The notes under the pieces were generated by a model that was not told the DNA's origin, did not search any database, and was given only the letters and a program-made list of their open reading frames with translations. The translations under genes were made by a program, and so were the position numbers. From Astrothelium macrocarpum (taxonomy: Eukaryota; Ascomycota; Dothideomycetes; Trypetheliales; Trypetheliaceae), in the NCBI GenBank assembly GCA_021030915.1, contig JAGEMR010000135.1, positions 1-64,000 on the forward strand: DNA of 64,000 bases. Direction: 5' to 3'. This document shows positions 11,090 through 21,755 of the stretch, piece after piece (the first letter of the stretch is position 1; the number at the start of each line of letters is the position of its first letter).

Positions 11090-12240
11090 ATGGTAGGCGT
11101 TCCAGGTCGCTCAAAGGGCTGCAATGCTTGTCGAAAGCGCAAAAAGGCGGGAAGAGTTCTGCTTTACCTCGTTGATGAACAAAGCTCGTTAATAAGCATT
11201 ACACCTTGCAGTAAGACTCGCCCTAGTTGCTCCGAGTGCCAAAGATATAGTAGCCACCGCGTCTGGAAACGAGATCTTATATTTGTTAGCATTGAAGTCC
11301 ATGACTAGAAGTCTGCAAATCCATCTTATCGTACTACAAGAACTGCTGAAGCAAAGCGAAATGAGGCTTAGGTGAAATGAGTCTTATGTGAGAGGCTTCC
11401 AGTCACGTTGCCTTTGGGTGCAGAAACACTCTGCAAATCATCCTTTCGCCAACAACTAATGGGCAAATTCCTTCATATACAGCATCAAGATATTCCCTCT
11501 CGAGATCGCGATGCCAAAACTTGGCTCAGCGCCATACCAAGCTTACCATCGCCCCTGAAGGTCCTAGAGATATCGACATACGGAATATGTACCGCGCGAC
11601 TTGGGCACATTGACAATAACCATGATCTTCGAAGAGAAAGTCTGCGGCTATATAATGAAAGTCTATGTGAGCTTCGTCTCACCCTGGCAAAGCCCGGCTT
11701 GCTACTTGCAGATGAGACTTTGGGCGCTTGTATAGCGCTCACGGCGTTTGAGATTTGTGAGGGATCTAAGAATGGATGTGCACATCACGCTGATGGGGCT
11801 GGGAAATTAATTCAACTACGTGGGCTGGCAAGACATACTCAAGGGTTGGGGCTGAAAATATTTTTGGCTTATCGTCATATAGGAGTAGATAACGGTCGCC
11901 TTTTTGAATCGATTCGTTGCTCTACACATATGCTGACTGCGAGTTGTAGCTATTGAGATCTATGGAACTGAAAGAAAGCTCATTCCTGGGTGGACTAGAT
12001 TGGAAGACTCTTCTCTGGCAATTTTCGCCCAAGCGCCCGTTCGATAAACTCATCGATATTATCTTACTAGCACCAGATGTACTACAGCGTGCAAATTTAC
12101 TAGGAGTAGCCCCTCCCGAGTATCAATTCGCGACCGCTAATGGAATATATAGGTAATGCGTTGATATTCGAAGGCAGATGGAGTCATTTTACCAGTCGCT
12201 TTGCCGAAAAGTCCCGGGCGATCTTTAGAGTGTTTCCTCA
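11090..12240 (+). pseudogene. Broken Zn2Cys6 transcription factor
   Basis: The N-terminus GVPGRSKGCNACRKRKK is the start of a fungal binuclear zinc cluster, and TRPSCSECQR with RDLIFV follows after a gap where an intron is normal. No GT donor is present at that gap (the base run reads GCGGGAAGAG), the third cysteine cannot be recovered, and the last cysteine of the cluster is replaced. Downstream, 11408-11956 encodes a segment typical of the fungal TF C-terminal domain (LTAFEICEGS, HADGAGKLIQLRG). It then shifts frame, continues in 11953-12156 (WKTLLWQF), meets TAA at 12154 and continues as RRQMESFYQSL before a TAG. This is a decayed regulator just downstream (on the opposite strand) of the O-methyltransferase gene. 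Confidence 0.7.
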
Positions 12241-12632
12241 AATGACAAATTCGTACTCAGATTCCCCAGCACAAGAATTTTTTTTTTTAAGAACCGCAAC
12301 GGGTTATTGACCTAGAAACTCCTCGCTGATTGGCCTCCCTCGCCCCCAGGATGCTCGACGAATACTTATGTGACATACGTTCTATTGCATTAGCACCAAT
12401 CATATTGTATCAATCACATAAGTACGGATATGCTTCACCGGACGCGTCCAGACATTGTGTCAACCAATCAAAAATCAAGTTGATGGACAATCGCACCAAA
12501 GTAAAATGACAATATTTACTAAATGGAGATTATTTGTGCCATATGATCTAATGTACATGGGTAATGATCGTCTAGGACAATCTAGGCTACTCTGAGCTCT
12601 CCGAGATGAAAGAGAGCTACAGTACTGGGATT
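12241..12632. other. Spacer downstream of two convergent genes
   Basis: This holds a T-tract near 12281 and a stretch at 12330-12385 weakly like the 3' part of the MITE family (GCCTCC then GACGAAT). It contains no gene. It is the 3' side of both the broken regulator and the methyltransferase. Confidence 0.4.
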
Positions 12633-13994
12633 CTATTTTGTTGCGGCAACGATAATTGAGTCTTGAAGCGGCCAAGTATATTGCACAACTCGCAGAATCT
12701 CCAGACCTGCAGCTTCCAGCAGGGTATGCCATTGCTCTGTGGTACGTTCTTTAGCTCCCAGTGCAGTCATCATGGTTATGTCCGCCTGTGTAGCTTGCCA
12801 ATGGACCCTTTCGTCTGGAAGCACCATCTCATCAATAAGGATCCGAGAACCTTGGGTCATAGCTCCAACAATGTTCCTGAGGATGGTGATGGCTTTGTCA
12901 TCCGGCCAGTCATGCAAGATGTTACGGAGATAGTAGAACTTCGCTCCTGTAATGCATGAGTCAAGGCGGTCGGCTTCGGGTTCACATACCTTTGACTGCT
13001 TGAGGCTCGAAGAAATCTTGAGCCATACTCGTAATGCCATCGATTGGAGGAGCAAGCGCTATAGTCCCTGGTAGGTCCTGTAAAATCACTCGACCAGATA
13101 GGGATAAATCTGGAAATGCATCCACCAAAGCTGTACATTGATGGCCAAATCCTCCACCAATGTCTACGAATACATTCTGATTCTCCCAATCACCCAACTC
13201 CAGTTTGAAGGGAAACACAGAGAACCACAGCGGCGCACCGGCACGCCCAACTTGCATAAATTGATGAATGCATCCAAAGCGCTCTGGCTGGGTGGGAAAC
13301 CACATATAACCTGGTAGAGAGGTGTCGAATGCCCGTTGAAGAGGCGTTTTACTGGCATCGTCGATGTTTTGATACTTGGTATCCGCAAGAAAGCTGGGAA
13401 GCTGCTGGAGGACTGGGCCAAAAGTATCGAAGCTTTCAAAAAATGGGTTCAATACCACTGAACCAAAGATTTTAGACACTCACAACAAATGGATACCTGC
13501 CTGATAGCCTTTGTTGGCTAGTGCCTCTGTTATGTTGGTATCACCGAACTGATCTTTGCCTACTTCTTTAATCGCACCTGTTGATGCGAGGTACCTTAAG
13601 ATACGAGCTAGAGTCTTTGTTTTAGTGCTTCTTCATCTATTTGATCGACCTAAAACGAGATGTTGACAGACTTACCGAGAATGTCAGGAGCAGCACCCGT
13701 TTGCTGGGCCAGCTCCGTGACGCTCAGTGGCTTTTTGCTATTATGGAGAGCCTCGAAGACTCCTAAATCAATCCCAACACGTGCTACTGCAATCTGAAGA
13801 TGCTAGAGGCTTGGTTAGTACAGTCGGATGAGAGGCAGCTTTTGTGAGATTACCAGTCCTGCGAATCGTTGTATAGTGTCATATGGAGTCTCTATAGTAT
13901 ACTGCAATTCACGAAGCGAATCTTGTATCTCCCTTCGCGCTTTATTGTCTGCGTGCTCCAAAAGCGTCTTTACTTGTGAAGTTATCGAGTCCAT
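12633..13994 (-). CDS. SAM-dependent O-methyltransferase (COMT-like), five exons
   Basis: Splicing out 13794-13853, 13608-13675, 13458-13496 and 12947-12989 gives a 383-aa open frame with consistent phases. Class I methyltransferase motifs are all present: glycine-rich SAM site VDIGGGFGHQ, acidic LQDLPG, AQDFFEPQ and the LRNILHDWPD stretch whose His is the usual catalytic base. An N-terminal winged-helix-like region (SVTELAQQTGAAPDILARIL) fits plant COMT-type dimerisation domains. Such enzymes methylate hydroxyls of polyketides or other aromatics in fungal clusters. Introns of 39 and 43 bp are short but have good GT/AG borders. A broken zinc-cluster gene converges on it from the other side. 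The native substrate cannot be read from the sequence. Confidence 0.85.
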
Positions 13995-14104
13995 CTTGGA
14001 TGAAGTTTGCTTCTATCAACAGTATACTGCACAGAAAAATTTGAGAGTATGGCTATTGATTAGGAGTCAAAAGAAAATAGGGTAGAAAGACCTAATAGTG
14101 TTTG

Positions 14105-14215
14105 GGGTGAGTCATCAGTGTTCTATCTGATCCACAAACCTTATTTAAGCTCAAATTTGACACTATACCCGATGTCTCTCCATAGCGACGACGTGATTGT
14201 AAACCGCAGAGAGTT
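14105..14215 (-). repeat. Fragment of the MITE family / dispersed repeat, copy 2
   Basis: This stretch aligns by eye, in reverse orientation, with 10640-10755 inside copy A (blocks GTGTTCTATCT, ACTATACCCG, CGACGACGTGATTGTA-like). It sits about 110 bp upstream of the methyltransferase start, within its likely promoter region. Terminal inverted repeats are not seen around it. Confidence 0.55.
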
Positions 14216-14813
14216 GATAGGGCAGCGAAAGCACTCGCTACTGACCTAACAATATTTGTGCTTAAGGAATCAAAGCGCAGCACGGACCTCGATGCCGTGA
14301 GTCACCAGTGGGTAAGAAAAGAAATACTACTCTTTGTCCGTCCTCAAACTCAATTTGAAGCCATGTAAAAACTGTACAAACTTGACATGGCAACTTTGCG
14401 TACTAGAAAGGCCTTGTACTCTTAATGAGAAACTTCGAACCGTTTATTAAAAAAGTCTAGACGGTAATAAGACGGTAAGTTGAGGGATGGGATTATGACC
14501 TTACTTTTATTTAACCCCTGACGTGTGCGTAGCTGCATAGGAACGTTATCCAAGTAATGTCTCAGAATAAGGGTTTGCCCCCATCCACCATCCTTGCATG
14601 CATTTTGCAGTATAACTTCCTCAGTCGATCATAAGTCATCTGCACTAAGATTATCTTTCTGTTAATGAGGTAGGCCTAGCTACCCGAGTCGCTGTGAACC
14701 TGTAGATTGCTTCCAAACGAGCTTCTTCCAATTTGGTGGATTCCAATCAAGTTATGGACACCTGAAACCTCTGAGCCACAATCTGGTCAGGGATTGAGGG
14801 TTGTAGACAGTTG

Positions 14814-15057
14814 CACTAGTGGTTGCGATAAGAAATGTCACCCGCGACCGCAAGAGATGAAATTCGCCGCTGATCTCGTCGGGAGAACCTCATGTCATTA
14901 TAAGCGGTCATAAAATATACAAAATTCATAAAGAATTCGTCGAAAAATAACATTCCGGGTTTTTTCTATTGCAATCGTTGAGGGCCTCCTTGCAAGATGT
15001 ACGACGAATTATACATCTTACCACAGTGGGTGACATTTCTTATTGCGGCCCTTGGTG
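14814..15057 (+). mobile_element. MITE-like inverted-repeat element, copy B (244 bp)
   Basis: The left end CACTAGTGGTTGCGATAAGA and right end TCTTATTGCGGCCCTTGGTG are inverted copies of each other and match the ends of copy A at 10616-10946. Both carry the block AAGAAATGTCACCC next to the end. The interior shares GGGCCTCC and GACGAATTATA with copy A but is shorter. No open frame. Confidence 0.72.
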
Positions 15058-15392
15058 CAGGTGGTTGAGTCCTGAGGCTTAGATAAGCAGCGCTAAGGCA
15101 CATTTTCCGTTTCTCCTCCTAGGAACTTAGACTTCAATAATATCATCTCATATATGATTCTCACACAACTATTCCAATAATCTCTCTCTATGATTTTTAT
15201 TGAGGTATGTTGCAGCTCTTGTGGACCGTCAGGTCTCTGTTCCTGGCGCTTGGTCGAATCTCAAGAACATGGAAGTGTTCGAACAGTACCGTCAATAATA
15301 TCTATAATGTCGCCTTGTGAATTGTATTGCACATAGAAATAAATGATACGTGCTCTGGCTCAGAACACTAAGCCATGTCCAAGATGCAATTT
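15058..15392. other. Spacer downstream of the broken unknown gene
   Basis: No gene, repeat or RNA signal recognised. Confidence 0.4.
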
Positions 15393-17801
15393 TCATCTGC
15401 GTGCTAGGGCTTGTTCTTGTATATGGTAGCTAATAAGTCGTAGGTCTCGATTCCCTCGGTACGCTTCCAGATTTTCAAGCGCACATAACAAGCAACTTTG
15501 CGTGTCCCTTACTACAACACCCGTAACGGAAAAACAAAGAGCGACGTTGACCTTCAAAAAAGTGTCCAAATTATTGGTAAAAAAGATCCCATTCTCATCC
15601 CACTCGATCTTCCAGTTTCTAACCAAGTCCTCAAATGACCAGAGATTCCACGAACTGGCCACGTCTATCGTCTTACCCCAACTAACACCTTTCTGGTGTT
15701 TGCAACAACGCTTTTCTGGCGATTGAAACGTTGAACGAACGATTCCGCCCAGAACGGTCATGGGGTCGACAATCCGTTGAGAAGATCCAGCATTTACAAT
15801 CGTAATGAGCCGCATTAAATCAGGCTCAGGCGAACCAATTATAGCATGTTACACGGTTGCGACGGTCTGGTCTGCTTCCGAGATCTTTCGCTCCCAAACT
15901 TCGTGAGTATCCGTGGACAGGCGAGACGTGGCTTTGGACAAGTCACAAGACACGCCCACCTGAAGTTCAGATTCAAGAAATTTGCATTGTTCCTGTACTC
16001 CTGAGATCTGGCCTTCCGCTATGTCGATAGCGAAACATTTATTCGCGCTAATCTTCAGTGTGATGTCGAGCCATTTTGCTGCGCACACGTTCGACCCATA
16101 TTGGACGGCCACAAAAGCGTTTGCACCTTCCCGTTTGTCTGCTCTTTTTGGTGCAATCCTAGGAGAATATCCCAGCGCAGTACATGCTGCGACATTGAAC
16201 CATCGTTCCCACCACACACTCCCATTAACAAGATCCACAAGCAATTCACAAACTTCGGCGACATAATCATGAAGATCAATCATGCCTGAGACATCTTTGA
16301 CCCCAAAGCCATCCGCGATTGCGTTGCCAACAAACACTAACAGACGGCTCAATACTGCATCTCTAAGGCAGCCCTCCTTACAGTCATCTAATTTGCCATT
16401 GTATCGACAAATTCGACAGCTGCATCTTTCTGAAGTATCTTGTAGTAGGTCAGCTAGACCAGGAAAACATTCAGATAGCACGGAAGAGGTGGACACATCC
16501 GATTCATTCCATAAATCCGAAGATTAGAGTTCCTCATCTTTTCCCTTCGGAGGACTGAACGCAAACGGCGTCAGCGAACCGGCAATTTTCCCGGAAACAT
16601 CGTGAAGTATCGCTGGCCATCGGTAGAGGATATCGCCAATGCACACCGGAAGGTCGTCAACGCGTATTGGATTTTCGAGTGAACCAAGATCCGGACAAAA
16701 TGCAGTTTTAAATCCAACAAAAGTTGTGCTGTTAAAGTTATCATTTAAGGGGATATCCATCATCCACAGGATCATCTTTTGCGCGAGCACCTTGACTTTA
16801 TGTAGCTCTTCTTTGTTCAAAACTCCCCTTTGCTTAGAATAGTCTGGAGGCTCGACGGCGTAAAGCGGCGTCCGATGCGCGGTGGAAACCATTCTGTCGA
16901 CGGAGATTTCTCCTTTCAGGGTTTGTGTCCATGTACCTCTGAGAAGCTCCGACAAGGCAACTTGGAATCCATAATATCCTCCCTTCGGGCAATCTGCGCT
17001 GCATATCGTTTTGACGATCATCGTAAACTTGCGTTTACCACGAAGACTGTCTTTCCGATAAGCCTGCTTACTGGCTATAGAGACTTCGACAGCGCCGTCA
17101 AAATGTGTCAGGACCCAGAGGAGTATGTCTCCTTGAAATTTATCGCACAACAATAAAATGTCTGTCTTTGAGTGCAATATTTTGAAGATGATTTTGGCAA
17201 ATATTTCTGCATCAACAAGGTGTACACAGAGTGACCCTAGCTCCACAGGAAGATCTCCCAGTGTATGTCCAGCGTTCACAACATTGAGACAGATGCTCTC
17301 CACAACCTTGGGCAAAACGCTCATCAGACGAGTTCGATCAACCGAATGTGCGAAAAAGTCTTCACCCTCACCGAAAGATTCTATTTTCTTTGCAATAGCC
17401 ATCTCGGAAAGCAGTTCTGCGGCAAAGTACATCCCTTGATACTTGGTCGCAGTTGCCACAGTCGTGACCAAGTAGGCATGATCTTGACTAAACGCCATCC
17501 ACCTACCGATAGCACCAGCCATAATTAATTGAAGGCCTCCCACACTAGCTATCTTGTCCTGACTTTTAAGCAAGCTCTCGCGTATCTCTAGACCTCGCTC
17601 GTTCGGATATGCAATGGCGCGACATTGCTCTACACAGTATTCGAAATCGGGTCTGTTAATGCGCTCTCTTCCTAGCCATCGAATGATGTTATGCGCAAGC
17701 TCTTCAACAGGATTTGACGAGTTTACTAGTTCTAGCGCGGCTTTGGTAAGGCCAATTAGGTTCGTCGTCAAAGCGACCGTATTCTGGTTGGCATCCGGCA
17801 T
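15393..17801 (-). pseudogene. Unknown long gene interrupted by two in-frame TAA codons
   Basis: Three consecutive minus-strand open stretches, 17801-16524 (425 codons), 16523-15849 and 15848-15393, lie in exactly the same frame, separated only by single TAA codons at 16524-16526 and 15849-15851. Together they would be about 800 residues. No splice donor sits suitably before the first stop; a GTGTAA at the second could be a donor, but no fitting acceptor is near. Both stops would follow from one CAA to TAA change, the RIP dinucleotide context (CpA to TpA). I do not recognise the family. Segment two has a Cys cluster (CSCRICRYNG), and the protein lacks obvious membrane segments. It may be a recent pseudogene or encode a shortened 425-aa protein. 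Confidence 0.55.
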
Positions 17802-18963
17802 TTTGTCCGTACGCTCCGGGCGCTGAACTTCTGGCAGCCTTATGAGCGTATGAAGGGTGCAGCGAACAGTGAGATGGATCGAAGATGAAGGCTAATGCAG
17901 CAATAATCAGCTGCAGTGGTAGACAGCAGTACTGATGGTCTGTCTACGAGAACGTATTCGAACTTCCTTTGCCGGATGGGTAGATGGGAATATACAGAGC
18001 TCAAGGCTAAACTAACAGGCGCAGATAGAGACAACGCACTGCCCTTCTGAAGAAGCCAATGAATAATATCGGTCTGATCAAGCTTCATAACGGCCTATTT
18101 CAGGGGCAAAGCCCTGAGTCCATGCCGAGCCTGCACAGATTAGCATCCCAAGATAAACTCATCAGAAGGAAAAACCTTTGCTCGTGAGGTTCGATCAGGA
18201 ATATCCTAGCCTCCAACGCTGACGTGCAAGGCTGATTCGCAAGGTTGATTCACAAGGCTGGTCTGGCAGGGATGGTCTGCAAGGCTGACCAGCAAAGTAT
18301 CATGTACTGAATTACATAAATACATGCTACATTTCTTAAATACCAACCTTGATCTCGGTATCTACGGATTGTTCTAAGAAGACTTTTAAGACTGTGCAAT
18401 GTCTACTAAGCACGCTATTGGCATATGAGCTTGTATTCTACCTTGAATTTGATAGCTCTCTATTGAACAAACTCTTTGTCTCTCATTGCCTTGGCGTTGT
18501 TTGAGACGAACAAACTTTGAAGAAGCCAAATTGGAAGTGTACAAAATCGACGAATAAACAGAACCAAAGTCGACAGAATAGAGAGAAAATGCTGCTATGA
18601 AATCAGATGCTAAATCGGTCAAAAAACATAATTCTTACGGCATATCCACAGCGTAATGACTTATTTAGTCAGTCCCATTCAATCAGAGCAAAACAAACAA
18701 GATCAAAAAACCGCACATCCATAATGTTCAGTATACTATCTCAGCCCCTCGCCAGTTTTCCATCCGAACATCACAACCCTGCGCCTTCCAACCCTTTGCC
18801 CTCCTCTCCACGACCAGCAAACGGAAGCAATTCCCCGCACAATGTCGCAGACTCCATCATCACCAAATCTCGCACCACTACTAACATAATTGCGCCCAAC
18901 ACTCCTGCAACCAGATCCCTCGCCCCAGCCATCGGCCAAAACCCACCAGACAACACCCCCAAA
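17802..18963. other. Gene-free spacer with short degenerate repeats
   Basis: At 18221-18296 a loosely repeated unit CAAGGCTGATTC / CAAGGTTGATTC / CAAGGCTGGTCT / CAAGGCTGACCA occurs. The rest shows nothing recognisable. The Pro/Ser-rich plus-strand frame at 18607-18990 overlaps the 3' end of the next gene and looks like a chance antisense frame. Confidence 0.45.
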
Positions 18964-20106
18964 CTAACTCACCCTCACCTTCCCCACTAACCCAGGTCCC
19001 ATCGCAACGGTCATTTCCCTTCTCCAAGGCACGTATGCGTAAACTAGCGCAACCACGGTCAATGCTGCAAGCACAGCTATCAGATCGGGCAGCGGACCTC
19101 TCACGCCCAAGCTCTCTTCCGCTTCGAGCTTGAGCATCTGGCTATTGGTGATGAGCACGAGACCACAGGAGCCAGCGGCGGAGGTGGGAAACCCGGAGCC
19201 AGGCGTGAGGAGGGTGGCGCAGTAGGAAGTTGCGGTACCAGTGTAGGGGGTGGAGAGGGTGGCGACGGGTGTGCTGGTGATAGTAGTTTTTGTGGGGACT
19301 TCGGTGAGAGTGATTGCGTTCGGGTTTGGGCCGGGATCGGTTTGTTGGTGCGGGAGGGGCCCGATGAGGGTGGTAGTTGTGGGCGCCGTGGAAAGTGACG
19401 TGGTGGAGGATGCTATGGGAAGCATGATTGTGGAAGAGGCGGTGGTGGTCATGATTGACATGGTGGACGACGATGGTGGAGGGAGCCAGATTGAGAATGA
19501 GACGCTGTCAGAGTTGTATGGTGTTTCGGACGTGGCTCGCGTGGGCTCAAGCTTGTGGAGCGTTTTGTGGTTTTCCGTGAGATTTTGTAGGGCAGAGTTG
19601 CGCAATGCCAGATCGCGAGGATTTATGGGAATTGAAGAGGAGGTGAGGCTGTCAATGGAAGCAGAGTATGTAGTAAGAGTGCCAGAGACGGCGCTCGTGC
19701 TCATGTCAGAAGAAGTGTCTTGAATTGGTGAGACGTCGCGTGGCCTGCTGGGCGAGGTTATCCGGATTGAAAATACTATAAGGATGGCCAAAGTGCTACA
19801 CGTCAGGAGGACTGTTAAGCAGCGGAACAAAACTATTCCACAGTAACGCTGGTATTGGGATGTGGAATCGCTCTGAGCATTATTAGCCAGTGGTCCTCGT
19901 AAGCTGTGAGAGAAGAGATTTGGTCTTTGCAAAAGGCGGAGAGGAAAAATCCTGCTCGCATTTCGGTCAAAACTGGATTCATCTAGGGTACTCCGAGGGC
20001 CATTACTTTGTAAGGAATTGGGATTTGCCATACTCCCCCGCGCGACAGAGAGGCTTGGGATCAGGAATGTGGAGAAACTAGTAGGAAACATTCGAAAAAA
20101 ATGCAT
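18964..20106 (-). CDS. Ser/Thr-rich membrane glycoprotein, unknown function (380 aa)
   Basis: A single-exon frame. Residues ~85-115 contain a hydrophobic segment (VLFRCLTVLLTCSTLAILIVF) and residues ~338-358 a second (LIAVLAALTVVALVYAYV). Between them is a long Ser/Thr-rich stretch, typical of O-glycosylated extracellular stalks, with a few N-x-S/T sites. The start used is the first ATG in frame; the ATG at 20091 is also possible. No enzymatic domain is visible, so it may be a wall or surface sensor-like protein, but that is inference from composition only. Confidence 0.5.
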   Translation of the reverse strand: MHFFRMFPTSFSTFLIPSLSVARGSMANPNSLQSNGPRSTLDESSFDRNASRIFPLRLLQRPNLFSHSLRGPLANNAQSDSTSQYQRYCGIVLFRCLTVLLTCSTLAILIVFSIRITSPSRPRDVSPIQDTSSDMSTSAVSGTLTTYSASIDSLTSSSIPINPRDLALRNSALQNLTENHKTLHKLEPTRATSETPYNSDSVSFSIWLPPPSSSTMSIMTTTASSTIMLPIASSTTSLSTAPTTTTLIGPLPHQQTDPGPNPNAITLTEVPTKTTITSTPVATLSTPYTGTATSYCATLLTPGSGFPTSAAGSCGLVLITNSQMLKLEAEESLGVRGPLPDLIAVLAALTVVALVYAYVPWRREMTVAMGPGLVGKVRVS

Positions 20107-20422
20107 TGCAATGTCCAAATGAGTGAATAAAAGTCATTAATCTAACGTCTGTAATTAGTCACGAATTCGCAATGTCATTTTTCGGAGTGCCACTTACCTA
20201 GGGGGATCCCCAATCAGTTCCACGCCCATTTGCCTGGGTAAAATTTACTAAAACAACCATTTCTTAAACCTCCACTTTTCATCCGCCATTCTTTCGGGGT
20301 GACCCCCAATAGATTTCCCCAGTCACTTGGACCCTTCATCCTTTCCGCCACTTCCTGGTCCAAACAAGCAGCACGCGCAATTGGGGGTTTCCCCAGTCCT
20401 GTGCGCCTTCACCACATCCTCC

Positions 20423-20716
20423 TCAGTCCACATGCCGGGGAGATTGCTCTGGAACAAATGTAAGAAACCGCTCCGTATGGCAGAGGTACGTTCGGCTTAC
20501 ATCTGGCCCAATGGGGCCCTTCGCGAGCTCCCTATTCCTCCTCCTGCTGATCAGCTCCTGTGCGCAACTGCCGCACAGGTAGTCATTTTGCTGATCGTAT
20601 TCGCGCTGGAAGGGCTCTTTACATCGTGTCCCGGTTTTGAGGGCCTCCTCGCACCGTGATAGTATGAGCTGCCTATGTAGGCATTTGTTGTAGATGATGA
20701 TGCGTTCTTTGCACAT
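20423..20716 (-). CDS. Small Cys-rich hypothetical protein (97 aa)
   Basis: The protein begins MCKERIIIYNKCLH and shows C, C-x-H, RC, G-T-R-C and a late CGSC, the same spacing logic as the 62-aa protein at 9328-9516. This suggests a small family with a zinc- or disulfide-stabilised fold. The ATG at 20716 is the first that yields this pattern. The frame stays open a little further upstream without an ATG. The C-terminal third is basic (ISRRRNREL). No signal peptide. Function unknown. Confidence 0.45.
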   Translation of the reverse strand: MCKERIIIYNKCLHRQLILSRCEEALKTGTRCKEPFQREYDQQNDYLCGSCAQELISRRRNRELAKGPIGPDVSRTYLCHTERFLTFVPEQSPRHVD

Positions 20717-21755
20717 GGTTAAAACCACTGAGGGGCACCCAGGAAGAACATTAGTAAGCTTCATGACGATTGACAATTTGAAAGGAGTCGTCTATGTTCT
20801 CGTACCCTTGGAAATGACATGATAGTCTCCAGAGAAATAGAAGACTCCATCGACGGAGCACATCTCTGCAGATATCCAATTTGTATAGAATGACGACGGA
20901 GATGGAGTGACGCCGTGAACTCTTTTCCATAACGAGGGTCCCCTGAAAGCATTTTCTAGGAGTCGTCTTGCTGGAGGGGTGAGCAAATACACGGCAAGGA
21001 ATTGTGACCGGGTCCATTGTGGGCAAATTCACAATATGGTAGAAGCGTCGAATGAAGGACCGGCGTACACACGAACCTAAGGTTAAGGTGCTGGGTTAGT
21101 GCTTCTTGATGATAATGTCGCTGTAATCGAAGCTATCGAAGATTCCCAGAGAAATAAAGCAGTTGATGGCGGTTTTGTAAAGATAAGCGACGGATAATAG
21201 ATGTTGAAAATAATGAAGAAAGGAAGAGGAAAGGAGCCAAGGACAGCTTTTATTTGTGGTGAAGGGCGTGTTATCGATTTTGTAATGTTACACATACTGG
21301 AAGAAGCACACATTCGCCCACGTGCCAAAAGTGAGTCCCCGAGTGACTAATGTCATAACAGTGACGAACCTTTCTGGAAGCGTTTCGGAATCGTGCTCTA
21401 TAATACCTGTTTCAAGAGCCAAAATTTTTCCATATACGGCATGGATTGGAGAATGACTTGGCCATTCAACGAAGTAGATTAATGAATTGGAAAGGAAGCT
21501 CTCGGTAGCAACAAGAAAAGGACCTTACACGGAGTCATGTCATCGTGAATTTTTTGTATCAATAATTAGCTCTAGAGCCATTCATCCATGTCTCGTCTAT
21601 ACAGCAAAACATCACAAGCTCCGCAATTTTGGAAGCAATATTGCAAGCATAAAGCCAGTCCGGGCGTATCGGGTATTGCCGGACGGCTTCCAATCCCTTA
21701 TTAACAGATAATCCTCCCAATGGTATCTATCCCTCTTAGCGACTACGCCTAGAAA
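20717..21755. other. Gene-free spacer
   Basis: Minus-strand frames around 20751-21032 and 21083-21328 lack motifs and consistent starts. I see no supported gene. Confidence 0.4.

Noticed and set aside
18607..18990. Pro/Ser-rich plus-strand frame of 127 codons
   Set aside because: It overlaps the end of the Ser/Thr-rich membrane protein gene antisense and shows no motif or own continuation.
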